Of a stretch of 64,000 nt of DNA, positions 46,333 to 55,698 are shown piece after piece (positions within the stretch are counted from its first letter, which is position 1; every line of letters starts with the position of its first letter). A program made the translations under genes and the position numbers. The notes beneath the pieces are model-generated. The model was not told the DNA's origin and ran no database searches. It worked only from the letters and a program-made list of their open reading frames with translations. Source of the DNA: Acinetobacter silvestris. Its GTDB lineage: Bacteria; Pseudomonadota; Gammaproteobacteria; Pseudomonadales; Moraxellaceae. The stretch is from assembly GCF_002135235.1 (NCBI RefSeq), contig NZ_NEGB01000001.1, positions 620,001 through 684,000 on the forward strand, in the 5' to 3' direction.

Positions 46333-48504
46333 ATGGCGAACAGTGCTTATCAAAAAATTTATCGACAATTTACCAAAAAGATTTTAGATAAAATTGTCAG
46401 TCCTCAAGTTTTAGGTGATACGCAAGCGCTTGAAAATACAATACATGATAATAAATCAAATGCGCTACCCATTTGCTATGTCATTCAAGATGATTCAACC
46501 TCAAATAAAGTTCTGATTGATAATGAAACTGAAAAAAGACAATTAAGCCCTGCATTTTCACCTTTAGTACTTGGTCATTATCAAGAAGATGATTCTTTTC
46601 TTACACTTGAAGCGACGAAATCCAATGCATCAGCTTATTATCCAGATAAGTTAATTCGCCTCGTTGAATATTTACTTAAACATCCTGAAAGTGATGTATT
46701 ACTGGTTCCAGTGACAATTTTGTGGGGCCGTGCACCTAAAAATGAAGATAGCTGGTATAAAGCATTAATGGCTGATGCATGGACCAAACCAACTGGTATT
46801 AAACAAGCACTGAACATCACTTTATATGGTCGTGAAAATTATATTGAATTCCATCGCGCTGTTTCTTTGCGTGAACTCATTCAAGCTGCCACAGAAGTTG
46901 CACCAAATTTTGCACCGGCTCATTATGTGGTCACTGAGCTCAATAAATCCTTTGATCAATACAAAGAAGCTATTTTAGGCCCAGATTTATCAGATCGACG
47001 TAATGTAATTAACAAATTAATGATTACGGATACAATTAAAGAAGCCATTCTAAAAGAAAGTATTCATAAAAAAATTAGTGTTAATGAAGCGGAGAGTTTG
47101 GCGCATCATTACTTAGATGAAATTGTTTCAGACTTTTCTTATTCAACGTTACGCTTTGCTGAAATTGCACTAACCAAACTTTGGACCCAGTTATATGATG
47201 GGATTGAAGTACATAATTTTGATACCGTTCGGACACTCACCAAAGATTACGAAATTGTTTATACCCCTTGCCACCGTAGCCATATTGACTATCTATTATT
47301 GTCTTATGTGATTTATAACCGCGGATTAATGGTGCCGCACATTGCTGCTGGTATTAACTTAAATATGCCTGTGATTGGGCAATTAATGCGTGGTGCAGGT
47401 GCATATTTTATCCGCCGTAGTTTTAATGGTAATGCTTTATATGCCGCTGTATTTAAAGAATATATTTACAGTATGTTAAACCGTAATACTCCGCTTGAAT
47501 ATTTCATTGAAGGTGGGCGTTCACGGACGGGTTTATTACTCCCTGCAAAAAAAGGGATGTTAGCTATTACCATTCAAAGTTATTTACGGGGTAACAGTAA
47601 ACCAATTGCTTTTATTCCGACGTATTTTGGTTATGAGAAGCTATTAGAAGGTTCATCCTATATCAAAGAATTAGGTGGGCAAAAGAAACAAGCTGAATCG
47701 TTATTTGGTCTTTTAAAATCATTACAAAAAATTGAAAAGGTTTTTGGTGTTGTACACGTTAATTTCGGTGAACCTGTCTTTTTAGATGATCTACTGCATA
47801 AAAATGCAGCACCGAAAAAAGTAAGTCTACAAGATGAAATGCCAACATCCGTTAAGGCGACTGTAAATGATGTTGCTGATGATATTCTTGAGAATATTAA
47901 TAAAGCGGTGGTCATTAATCCTGTGAGTTTAATTTCGTTGGTTCTATTAAATGCACCCACTTATTCCTTGGCTGAGCGTGATGTATTACAACGCTTAATG
48001 CAATTCCGTCATTTACTACAACAGCATCACTATGATGATCGTATGCAGATTACGGAGTTATCGGATCAAGAAATTATTCAATACGCAATTAAACTTAAAC
48101 AAATTGAGTTTATTGAACATGATAATGAACGCTGGATTAAAGTTGTAGATAAGCAAGAAGCATTACTCAAGTACTTCAGTAATAACATTCTACATACGTT
48201 TATGCTTCCAGCACTTATGTCAGATATTCTTAAAGAGCAGCTTGAACAAAGCACAACCATGCATAAAGAAGATTTTATGAGTACTATTGTTGAGCGCTAT
48301 CCTGATATTCAGAATATGTTCTATTTAAAATGGTCAGCAGAAGAAATTTTGCCAGAAATTGATTTGATCTTGGCTTATTTTATTTCTGAAAAGTTAATTC
48401 AAATCAAAGAAGATCAGATGCATATTACTGAGACAGATGACGCTTTACGTTTATTATCCTCTTTGGCACATTTATATAAAGTAAATGCTCCGAAACAAGC
48501 CTAA
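46333..48504 (+). CDS. plsB: glycerol-3-phosphate 1-O-acyltransferase
   Basis: First acylation in phospholipid synthesis at the inner membrane. The 723-residue protein has the four acyltransferase motifs: CHRSHIDYLLLSY (HX4D), GAGAYFIRRSFNGN, FIEGGRSRTGLLLPAKKG and PIAFIPTYFGYEKLLEG. It is about 80 residues shorter than E. coli PlsB, mostly at the N-terminus, but the front half before the motifs is still typical. Monocistronic; ATG 46333 has AGGATTTTGAGAACC upstream. Confidence 0.92.
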   Translation: MANSAYQKIYRQFTKKILDKIVSPQVLGDTQALENTIHDNKSNALPICYVIQDDSTSNKVLIDNETEKRQLSPAFSPLVLGHYQEDDSFLTLEATKSNASAYYPDKLIRLVEYLLKHPESDVLLVPVTILWGRAPKNEDSWYKALMADAWTKPTGIKQALNITLYGRENYIEFHRAVSLRELIQAATEVAPNFAPAHYVVTELNKSFDQYKEAILGPDLSDRRNVINKLMITDTIKEAILKESIHKKISVNEAESLAHHYLDEIVSDFSYSTLRFAEIALTKLWTQLYDGIEVHNFDTVRTLTKDYEIVYTPCHRSHIDYLLLSYVIYNRGLMVPHIAAGINLNMPVIGQLMRGAGAYFIRRSFNGNALYAAVFKEYIYSMLNRNTPLEYFIEGGRSRTGLLLPAKKGMLAITIQSYLRGNSKPIAFIPTYFGYEKLLEGSSYIKELGGQKKQAESLFGLLKSLQKIEKVFGVVHVNFGEPVFLDDLLHKNAAPKKVSLQDEMPTSVKATVNDVADDILENINKAVVINPVSLISLVLLNAPTYSLAERDVLQRLMQFRHLLQQHHYDDRMQITELSDQEIIQYAIKLKQIEFIEHDNERWIKVVDKQEALLKYFSNNILHTFMLPALMSDILKEQLEQSTTMHKEDFMSTIVERYPDIQNMFYLKWSAEEILPEIDLILAYFISEKLIQIKEDQMHITETDDALRLLSSLAHLYKVNAPKQA

Positions 48505-48570
48505 TTTTAGTTATGAATAAAAACTGAAATTAAACGATGAGTTATCTTTTTACGAGATAATCCTTAAAAT

Positions 48571-48604
48571 AAAAAGGCGCTTCATTTAAATGGAGCGCCT
48601 TTTT
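48571..48604. terminator. terminator of plsB, possibly bidirectional
   Basis: AAAAAGGCGCTTCATT / AATGGAGCGCCTTTTT strong hairpin between plsB and the convergent methyltransferase. Confidence 0.88.
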
Positions 48605-48678
48605 AATAATGAAAACGACATTATCCTGAAAATTTGTATGGAATTCTTTTTCCGATAGTCATCTAAACATTTAATGGG

Positions 48679-49356
48679 TTAATTTTTAAATGCAATAAAA
48701 CCATAATAATTCAATATTTGAGTAAATGTCGTGACAGATTTAAAGCCTGCTTGCTGATATATATTGCACATTTGTGGAATATCAATTAAGAAAAAGTCTT
48801 GTCCTAAACGATCCAGCATCGCTTGACTTTGCTTTTCACTAAGACCGATTGATTGTGTTAATCGTTTTAAGGCGAGCAGTTGTTGATGATTTGAAATTTG
48901 CATTAAATCATAACTTAAACATATTGCATTTTTGTTTAATGATTGTGCAATATCTTGAAAATATTGTTGTTTATATTCAAATGGAACAAAATGTGAAACT
49001 AAAATAGAAAGAGCAGCATCAAACGGTTGATCCAATGAATTTAAAATCGAGGTATCACCATGAATAAAAGTAATTCTCTGTTCTAAACCTAAATCTTCAA
49101 TATGGCTTTTAGCCTTTTCCAACATGACCACGGCTGGATCAATCGCCGTAAATGTCCAATATGGAAATTGATCAGCTAAATACTGCAATTCATAACCAGT
49201 ACCGCAACCTACGACCAGAATATGTGCCTGTTCTGAAACATAAGTTTTTAATAGGGCATGTACTTGTAGATGAATCAGCTCATAACCTGGAATGAGTTTA
49301 CGGATATGTTCATCATAACCATCCACAATTTGTGGATTATTAAAATCTTTTGCCAT
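48679..49356 (-). CDS. class I SAM-dependent methyltransferase
   Basis: A 225-residue methyltransferase with motif I LVVGCGTGYELQYLAD (about 48-63), acidic motif II FTAIDPAV and GDTSIL. The C-terminal half (GLSEKQSQAMLDRLGQDFFL, then YQQAGFKSVTTFTQIL) resembles small-molecule or tRNA cmoA-like methyltransferases, without a firm match. It lies 78 bp after the acyl-CoA synthetase gene on the same strand and may belong to that unit. Confidence 0.78.
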   Translation of the reverse strand: MAKDFNNPQIVDGYDEHIRKLIPGYELIHLQVHALLKTYVSEQAHILVVGCGTGYELQYLADQFPYWTFTAIDPAVVMLEKAKSHIEDLGLEQRITFIHGDTSILNSLDQPFDAALSILVSHFVPFEYKQQYFQDIAQSLNKNAICLSYDLMQISNHQQLLALKRLTQSIGLSEKQSQAMLDRLGQDFFLIDIPQMCNIYQQAGFKSVTTFTQILNYYGFIAFKN

Positions 49357-49434
49357 AGGAACTCCTTTCCATATTATAAAATAAGTTACTAGCTAACTTA
49401 TAGTAAGCTAGTAACTTTAATCATTGTCTTAAAG

Positions 49435-51129
49435 TTAAGCATGCATTTCGTTTGATAAATTTAATTCATCACGCATAAACTCTTGTAGCTTGAACTTTTG
49501 TGCTTTGCCTGATGCCGTCATAGGAAATTCATTAAAAAAACGCACATAGCGTGGAACTTTGTTATGTGAAATATGTTCTTTACAATACTGGCGAATATGT
49601 TCTTCTGTAACATCATGATGATCATGTAAAATAATACAAGCACATAGCTCCTCACCATAACGTGGATCAGGTAAACCGATTACTTGGACATCACTCACAT
49701 CTGGATGAGTATATAAGAAGTCTTCAATTTCTTTTGGAAATAAATTTTCACCACCACGAATCACAACATCTTTCATACGACCTTTAATTTTAACAAAGTC
49801 ATCATTGTCCATTTCTGCAATATCGCCAGTATGTATCCAATTTGCAATATCAATAGCCTCTTTCGTTTTTGCCTCATCTTCCCAATAGCCCAGCATCACT
49901 GAATAACCGCGCACACATAATTCACCTAATTTTCCACGTGGCACCACCTTGCCTTGTTCATCAATAATTTTCACTTCAAGATGTGGAAGTACGCGGCCGA
50001 CCGTTCCCACGCGGCGTTCAATTGAATCTGTTGTTGAACTTTGTAGGCTGACTGGAGCGGTTTCTGTCATACCATAACAAATGATGATTTCATCCATGTG
50101 CATACGTTCAATCACACGCTGCATAATTTCACGTGGGCACGGGCTACCTGCCATAATGCCTGTGCGTAAGCTGCTTAAATCAAATTGCTCAAATTGATCA
50201 TGCTCCAACATGGCAATAAACATGGTGGGCACACCATAAGCAGCCGTACATTTTTCTTGTTCAATGGCTTTTAAACTATCTAAAGGATTAAATACCCCCG
50301 AAGGATAAACCATAGTTGAACCATGAGTAATACAGGCTAGATTCCCCATTACCATGCCAAAACAATGAAATAAAGGTACTGAGATACACACTCGATCTTG
50401 TGGGGTTAAATGGATACCCTCACCAACAAAATAACCATTATTTAAAAGATTATTGTGGGTCAACATTGTGCCTTTGGGATTGCCCGTTGTGCCCGAGGTA
50501 AATTGAATATTAATGGGTTCGTCAAATTGTAATTCACTGGCAATCGCGTTTAATTGTTCCAGCTCTTTTGTCGTAGGTACAGAAAATAGATCTGCGAAAC
50601 GATGCATACCCGCTTGTTCGACATCATCAATTTTAATGACATGTTTTAAATGCGGTACTTTTTCTGAATGTAAAACATAATCTGTTGTAAATGCCAATTC
50701 CGGTGCAATACGCATTAAAACGTCTTGATAATCTGAAGTTTTAAATTGGGATGCTATAATCAATCCCTTACAAGAGACTTTATTTAATACATATTCGAGT
50801 TCATTTTTTTTGTATGCTGGATTCAAATTCACCAAAATAATGCCGGCTTTAGAAGCAGCAAATTGTGCAATAGTCCATTCCACACAGTTGGGTGACCAAA
50901 TGGCTAAACGATCCGCTTTTTGTAAACCCAAACGCAGTAAACTACAAGCAAAGGAATCTACTTTTGCATGTAGTTCTCGATAAGTTAGTCGCACATTTTG
51001 ATGTACGCTGATGACTGCATCATGCTCAGCGTATTGCTGACATGCTTCATCAAACTTATCACCTATCGTCATACCGATTAGAGGTTTTTGACTTGTTCCA
51101 CAGGCATAACTTAACCGTATTTGCGACAT
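49435..51129 (-). CDS. AMP-forming acyl-CoA synthetase
   Basis: Activates a carboxylic acid to acyl-CoA. The 564-residue ANL enzyme has the P-loop-like FTSGTTGNPKGTMLTHNNLL, the adenylate motif ICYGMTETAPVS, the hinge TGDIAEMDNDDFVKIKGRMKD and the catalytic Lys near TASGKAQKFKLQ. It sits behind a TetR gene and opposite the liu operon. That suggests activation of isovalerate, 3-methylcrotonate, acetoacetate or a similar branched or short acid feeding the same path (inference). Confidence 0.9.
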   Translation of the reverse strand: MSQIRLSYACGTSQKPLIGMTIGDKFDEACQQYAEHDAVISVHQNVRLTYRELHAKVDSFACSLLRLGLQKADRLAIWSPNCVEWTIAQFAASKAGIILVNLNPAYKKNELEYVLNKVSCKGLIIASQFKTSDYQDVLMRIAPELAFTTDYVLHSEKVPHLKHVIKIDDVEQAGMHRFADLFSVPTTKELEQLNAIASELQFDEPINIQFTSGTTGNPKGTMLTHNNLLNNGYFVGEGIHLTPQDRVCISVPLFHCFGMVMGNLACITHGSTMVYPSGVFNPLDSLKAIEQEKCTAAYGVPTMFIAMLEHDQFEQFDLSSLRTGIMAGSPCPREIMQRVIERMHMDEIIICYGMTETAPVSLQSSTTDSIERRVGTVGRVLPHLEVKIIDEQGKVVPRGKLGELCVRGYSVMLGYWEDEAKTKEAIDIANWIHTGDIAEMDNDDFVKIKGRMKDVVIRGGENLFPKEIEDFLYTHPDVSDVQVIGLPDPRYGEELCACIILHDHHDVTEEHIRQYCKEHISHNKVPRYVRFFNEFPMTASGKAQKFKLQEFMRDELNLSNEMHA

Positions 51130-51246
51130 TGAATCATACTCCTTGATTCTTTTTAATTCTGATTTTCACATTTAATTTAATTGTTTTACCGCAACTATTT
51201 TTCCTAAATAGCCAATTTTTGTGTGTTTTTTATTTTTAACAAACCC

Positions 51247-51873
51247 TTATACTCCCTCCTGTCGTTTTACTGCATTGACACAAAAATCAGCAATTTGTTT
51301 AACAAAATAGTCTTTATATGACTCATCAAATATCACATTTCGAGATGGATTTAAAGGTTCAACCACCGCAAATGTCATAGCACCAACAACGCACAATGCA
51401 GCGGTATTTAAATCTTCAAAACTAAACTCACCGCTTGTTTTTCCTATGGCAAGAATTTCTGTCATGCTTTGTTTAATCAGTTGTTTACTATGAAACCGCT
51501 CATGTTCTAGTTCAGGATCAACTGGCTCAAACATAAGTGAATATGCAAGTTGCGAGCTATTCATAGCACGCCGTACAAACGTAGTTACCGCTTTATGCAA
51601 TTTTTGGGTTGGGCTGAATTGTCCTTGGGCAATGTGATTCAAAATCTCCACTTCAAAAGTAATAGCCTCATTTAACACTTCAATAAGAACTTGGCTTTTG
51701 TTGTCGAAATAACGATAAACCAAACCACTCGAAACACCAGCTCGGTCTGCAATCGCTTGTATTTGCGCGTCTTTAAAACCACCCTGCGCAATGAGCTCAC
51801 GTGCAGACTGTAAAATCATTTTACGATTTTTTTCCATTCTCTCCTGCATCAGAGAGGATCGTTTATAGCTCAT
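51247..51873 (-). CDS. TetR-family regulator, candidate regulator of the liu cluster
   Basis: A 208-residue repressor. The helix-turn-helix is about residues 28-50 (IQAIADRAGVSSGLVYRYFD), with a ligand-binding helical domain after it. The divergent liuA start is 147 bp away and the acyl-CoA synthetase gene follows it, so it probably controls both. TetR-type regulators (LiuQ) are known for leucine/isovalerate genes in some proteobacteria, while Pseudomonas uses a MerR-type LiuR; the assignment here is from position only. Confidence 0.85.
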   Translation of the reverse strand: MSYKRSSLMQERMEKNRKMILQSARELIAQGGFKDAQIQAIADRAGVSSGLVYRYFDNKSQVLIEVLNEAITFEVEILNHIAQGQFSPTQKLHKAVTTFVRRAMNSSQLAYSLMFEPVDPELEHERFHSKQLIKQSMTEILAIGKTSGEFSFEDLNTAALCVVGAMTFAVVEPLNPSRNVIFDESYKDYFVKQIADFCVNAVKRQEGV

Positions 51874-52019
51874 ATTTTGTATTCTCGAATAATTAAAATG
51901 AATTGTAAATCAATTTTTGAATTTTTATTCACTTTTATAAAAAAAAATTGTATGTTAGGGTCTAAGCACAACAAAAATGTTTTTGGTACAACAAATATAA
52001 CTGACAGGATGACAGGAAA
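51874..52019. promoter_or_regulatory. divergent control region of TetR gene and liu operon
   Basis: Contains TGAATTTTTATTCA (a TGAAT/ATTCA dyad) and AATTGTAAATCAATT as candidate operators, in AT-rich DNA between the two starts. Assignment by position only. Confidence 0.45.
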
Positions 52020-53195
52020 ATGCACCTACAAAGTATTGATTTTGGTCTAGATGAAACATTAATTGCACTTCGTGATTCCGTTGCCGCATTTTGTGCAAAG
52101 GAAATTACTCCTATTGCAAAACAAGTCGATCAAGACAACTTGTTCCCACATCATCTATGGAAAAAATTTGGTGACATGGGTCTATTGGGCTTAACCGTAG
52201 GTGAAGAATATGGTGGAACCAATTTAGGCTACTTAGCACATATCATTACTATGCAGGAAATTTCGAGAGCATCTGCATCTATCGGCTTATCTTATGGTGC
52301 ACATTCTAATCTCTGTGTTAATCAGATTAACCGTAATGGAAGTGAAGAGCAAAAACAGCGTTTCCTTCCAAAATTATTATCGGGTGATTTTGTCGGTGCT
52401 TTAGCGATGTCAGAACCGAATGCGGGTTCGGATGTGGTCAGCATGAAACTTAAAGCTGAAGAGAAAGGTGATCACTTTGTTTTAAATGGTTCAAAAATGT
52501 GGATCACCAATGGCGGTGATGCGGATGTTTTAGTGGTTTATGCCAAAACTGATCTGAATGCGGGTGCCAAAGGCATGACAGCTTTCATTGTTGAAAAAGG
52601 TATGAAAGGCTTCAGTCATGGCACCCACTTAGATAAACTCGGTATGCGCGGTTCAAATACTTATCCCCTATTCTTTGATAATGTTGAAGTGCCCAAAGAA
52701 AATGTTTTAGGTGGCGTAGGTAATGGCACTAAAGTGCTGATGAGTGGTTTAGATTATGAGCGTGCTGTGCTCAGTGCTGGTCCTCTTGGCATCATGGATG
52801 CTTGCTTAGATGTCGTCATTCCTTATATTCATGATCGTAAACAGTTTGGGCAAGCTTTAGGTGAGTTCCAATTGATGCAAGGCAAAATTGCCGATATGTA
52901 TTCCACTTGGCTGGCTTGTAAAGCGCTGGTTTATGCTGTTGGTGCTGCATGTGATAAAGCAGATCAGCATGATCGTAGTCTACGTAAAGATGCCGCGAGT
53001 GCGATTTTGTATGCTGCTGAAAAAGCAACGTGGATGGCTGGAGAAGCTATTCAAACCCTGGGTGGTAATGGTTATATCAATGACTATGACACCGGTCGTC
53101 TATGGCGAGATGCAAAACTTTATGAAATTGGTGCAGGCACATCTGAAATTCGCCGTATGTTAATTGGTCGCGAATTATTTAATGAAACCAAATAA
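52020..53195 (+). CDS. liuA: isovaleryl-CoA dehydrogenase
   Basis: Oxidises isovaleryl-CoA to 3-methylcrotonyl-CoA, reducing electron-transfer flavoprotein. The 391-residue enzyme has the acyl-CoA dehydrogenase blocks [18 protein letters not shown] and [13 protein letters not shown], and ends with [27 protein letters not shown] signature. The catalytic Glu lies at about residue 247 in [18 protein letters not shown]; isovaleryl-CoA dehydrogenases carry their base in this helix, unlike most relatives, which supports the assignment. First gene of the operon; AGGAAA precedes the ATG. Confidence 0.94.
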   Translation: MHLQSIDFGLDETLIALRDSVAAFCAKEITPIAKQVDQDNLFPHHLWKKFGDMGLLGLTVGEEYGGTNLGYLAHIITMQEISRASASIGLSYGAHSNLCVNQINRNGSEEQKQRFLPKLLSGDFVGALAMSEPNAGSDVVSMKLKAEEKGDHFVLNGSKMWITNGGDADVLVVYAKTDLNAGAKGMTAFIVEKGMKGFSHGTHLDKLGMRGSNTYPLFFDNVEVPKENVLGGVGNGTKVLMSGLDYERAVLSAGPLGIMDACLDVVIPYIHDRKQFGQALGEFQLMQGKIADMYSTWLACKALVYAVGAACDKADQHDRSLRKDAASAILYAAEKATWMAGEAIQTLGGNGYINDYDTGRLWRDAKLYEIGAGTSEIRRMLIGRELFNETK

Positions 53196-53274
53196 TTAGC
53201 CTAATTTAAAATTGCATGACAATAATTATGAGCATCGCAATTGAATATAGCAGTCCAATACAAGGATGTTCTAA

Positions 53275-54876
53275 ATGAATCAGTTACACAGTAAAATCAA
53301 TATTCGAAGTGATGATTTTAAAAACAACCAAGCGGCAATGCAAAATTTAGTCAATGATTTAAAACAGATGACGACAAAAATTGCTCTTGGTGGTGATGAA
53401 AAAGCCCGTGAAAAACATTTAGCGCGTGGCAAACTTTTACCGCGTGAACGTATTGATCAACTGATTGATACAGGCACTGCATTTCTAGAAATTGGGCAAA
53501 TTGCGGCTTATAAAGTCTATGCAGACGATGTACCTGCTGCGGGTGTAGTCGCTGGTGTCGGTCAAGTACAAGGCGTGACTTGTATGATTGTCGCTAACGA
53601 TGCCACAGTTAAAGGTGGAACGTATTATCCATTGACGGTTAAAAAGCATTTACGTGCCCAAGAAATTGCGGAACAAAATCATTTACCGTGTATTTATTTG
53701 GTCGATTCAGGTGGCGCTTTCTTGCCGATGCAAGATGAAGTTTTTCCAGATCGAGAGCATTTTGGTCGTATTTTTTACAACCAAGCGCGGATGTCGAGCA
53801 TGGGAATTGCTCAAATTGCCGTTGTAATGGGAAGTTGTACCGCTGGCGGTGCTTATGTTCCAGCAATGTCTGATGAAACGATTATCGTTCGAAATCAAGG
53901 TACGATTTTCCTTGGTGGCCCACCGTTGGTGAAAGCCGCAACGGGTGAAATTGTTTCATCTGAAGACTTAGGTGGCGGTGATGTGCATACTCGCCTATCT
54001 GGCGTTGCTGATCATTTGGCGGTAAATGATGAACATGCGATTTTAATCGCCCGTAATATCGTTAAAAATTTAAATAAGAAACCGAATCAGTCTTATTGTG
54101 AAATTGAAGCCCCATTATTCGATGCTAAAGAGCTGTATGGCATTATCCCGAGTGATGCACGTCAACCTTTCGATATTCGTGAAGTCATTGCTCGTGTTGT
54201 AGATGGTTCACGCTTAGATGAATTTAAAGCCCGTTTTGGTACGACTTTAATTACTGGTTTTGCATCGATTTATGGTATGCCAGTCGGCATTATTGCCAAT
54301 AATGGCATTCTATTCTCAGAATCTGCGCAGAAAGGTGCACATTTTATTGAACTGTGTACGCAACGAAATATTCCGTTGTTGTTCTTACAGAACATCACTG
54401 GTTTTATGGTTGGTCGTCAGTATGAGAATGAAGGTATTGCCAAAAACGGTGCAAAATTGGTTATGGCAGTTGCAACAGCTAATGTTCCCAAAATCACCAT
54501 GGTCATTGGCGGATCATTTGGTGCAGGAAATTATGGGATGTGTGGACGTGCCTACTCGCCTCGTTTCCTGTGGACTTGGCCAAATTCACGTATTTCAGTG
54601 ATGGGCGGTGAACAAGCAGCCAGTGTACTTTCCACGCTAAAACGTGACCAAATTGAAAGCCAAGGTGCTGAATGGTCTGCACAAGAAGAGGATCAATTTA
54701 AACAGCCTATTCGTGATCAGTACGAACTTCAAGGACATCCATATTATGCTTCGGCACGTTTATGGGATGATGGTGTGATTGATCCTGCACAATCACGTCA
54801 TGTTTTAGGACTAAGCCTCGCTGCGGCTATGAATGCACCAATTATTCCCACTAAATTTGGCGTATTTCGCATGTAA
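53275..54876 (+). CDS. liuB: methylcrotonyl-CoA carboxylase, carboxyltransferase (beta) subunit
   Basis: Transfers CO2 from biotin to 3-methylcrotonyl-CoA. The 533-residue protein has the ACP/biotin-type carboxyltransferase fold in two halves: [19 protein letters not shown] and [17 protein letters not shown] in the first, [18 protein letters not shown] and [20 protein letters not shown] in the second. These are diagnostic of MCC beta. It works with the biotin subunit LiuD two genes downstream. It lies 79 bp after liuA. Confidence 0.95.
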   Translation: MNQLHSKINIRSDDFKNNQAAMQNLVNDLKQMTTKIALGGDEKAREKHLARGKLLPRERIDQLIDTGTAFLEIGQIAAYKVYADDVPAAGVVAGVGQVQGVTCMIVANDATVKGGTYYPLTVKKHLRAQEIAEQNHLPCIYLVDSGGAFLPMQDEVFPDREHFGRIFYNQARMSSMGIAQIAVVMGSCTAGGAYVPAMSDETIIVRNQGTIFLGGPPLVKAATGEIVSSEDLGGGDVHTRLSGVADHLAVNDEHAILIARNIVKNLNKKPNQSYCEIEAPLFDAKELYGIIPSDARQPFDIREVIARVVDGSRLDEFKARFGTTLITGFASIYGMPVGIIANNGILFSESAQKGAHFIELCTQRNIPLLFLQNITGFMVGRQYENEGIAKNGAKLVMAVATANVPKITMVIGGSFGAGNYGMCGRAYSPRFLWTWPNSRISVMGGEQAASVLSTLKRDQIESQGAEWSAQEEDQFKQPIRDQYELQGHPYYASARLWDDGVIDPAQSRHVLGLSLAAAMNAPIIPTKFGVFRM

Positions 54877-54886
54877 GAGGTATGCA

Positions 54887-55681
54887 ATGGATTTTCAATT
54901 TTTACAACTAGAACAGAACCAACAAGTCGCAACGGTTTGGTTAAATCGTCCTGAATTACATAATGCCTTTAATCCCCAAGTGATTGAAGAACTACACCAA
55001 TGCTTTCAATATCTCAATACACGTGAAGATATTCGTGTAGTCATACTTGCAGGTCGTGGTAAAAGTTTTTCTGCAGGTGCAGACCTGAATTGGATGAAAT
55101 TTGCTGGACAAGCTTCCAAAGCAGAAAATGAAGCGGATGCCCTAAAATTGGCAAAAATGTTACAAAGCTTAGCAATGTTAAAACAACCGACCATTGCACG
55201 TGTACAAGGCATTGCCTTTGGTGGCGGAATGGGCTTGGCCTCAGCGTGTGATATGTGTGTAGCAAGTACTGATGCCAAATTTGCAACCTCAGAAGTCCGT
55301 TTAGGTCTCGCACCATCGACCATTAGTCCGTATGTGATTCGTGCCATTGGTGCACGTCAGGCTTCACGTTATTTCTTAACCGCAGAACGCATTTCAGCCG
55401 AGAAAGCCCAAGCCATCAGTTTGGTTCATGAAATTGCACCACCCGATCAACTTGATCAAAAAGTTGATGAAATTATTCAAGCTTTATTACTTGGTGGTCC
55501 CGAAGCTCAGGCAGCATCAAAACAGCTGATTCAGATGGTCAATCAATCTGTTTTAACTGAAGAATTACTGGTTCAAACTGCACAACACATCGCACATGTC
55601 CGCCAAGGAACCGAGGCGAAAAATGGCTTAACTGCTTTTTTAACGAAGCAAAGCCCAGCATGGATTAAAACAGTAGAATAA
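54887..55681 (+). CDS. liuC: methylglutaconyl-CoA hydratase (enoyl-CoA hydratase family)
   Basis: Hydrates 3-methylglutaconyl-CoA to HMG-CoA. The 264-residue crotonase-fold protein has the oxyanion-hole segments GRGKSFSAGADLNWMK and GIAFGGGMGLASACDMCVAS and the acidic residue in SEVRLGLAPSTISPYV. I chose ATG 54887 (MDFQFLQLEQ) with AGAGG upstream; the longer frame from 54833 overlaps the end of liuB. The place between liuB and liuD is that of liuC in Pseudomonas. Confidence 0.92.
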   Translation: MDFQFLQLEQNQQVATVWLNRPELHNAFNPQVIEELHQCFQYLNTREDIRVVILAGRGKSFSAGADLNWMKFAGQASKAENEADALKLAKMLQSLAMLKQPTIARVQGIAFGGGMGLASACDMCVASTDAKFATSEVRLGLAPSTISPYVIRAIGARQASRYFLTAERISAEKAQAISLVHEIAPPDQLDQKVDEIIQALLLGGPEAQAASKQLIQMVNQSVLTEELLVQTAQHIAHVRQGTEAKNGLTAFLTKQSPAWIKTVE

Positions 55682-55698
55682 CGATAAGGAATGAGACA

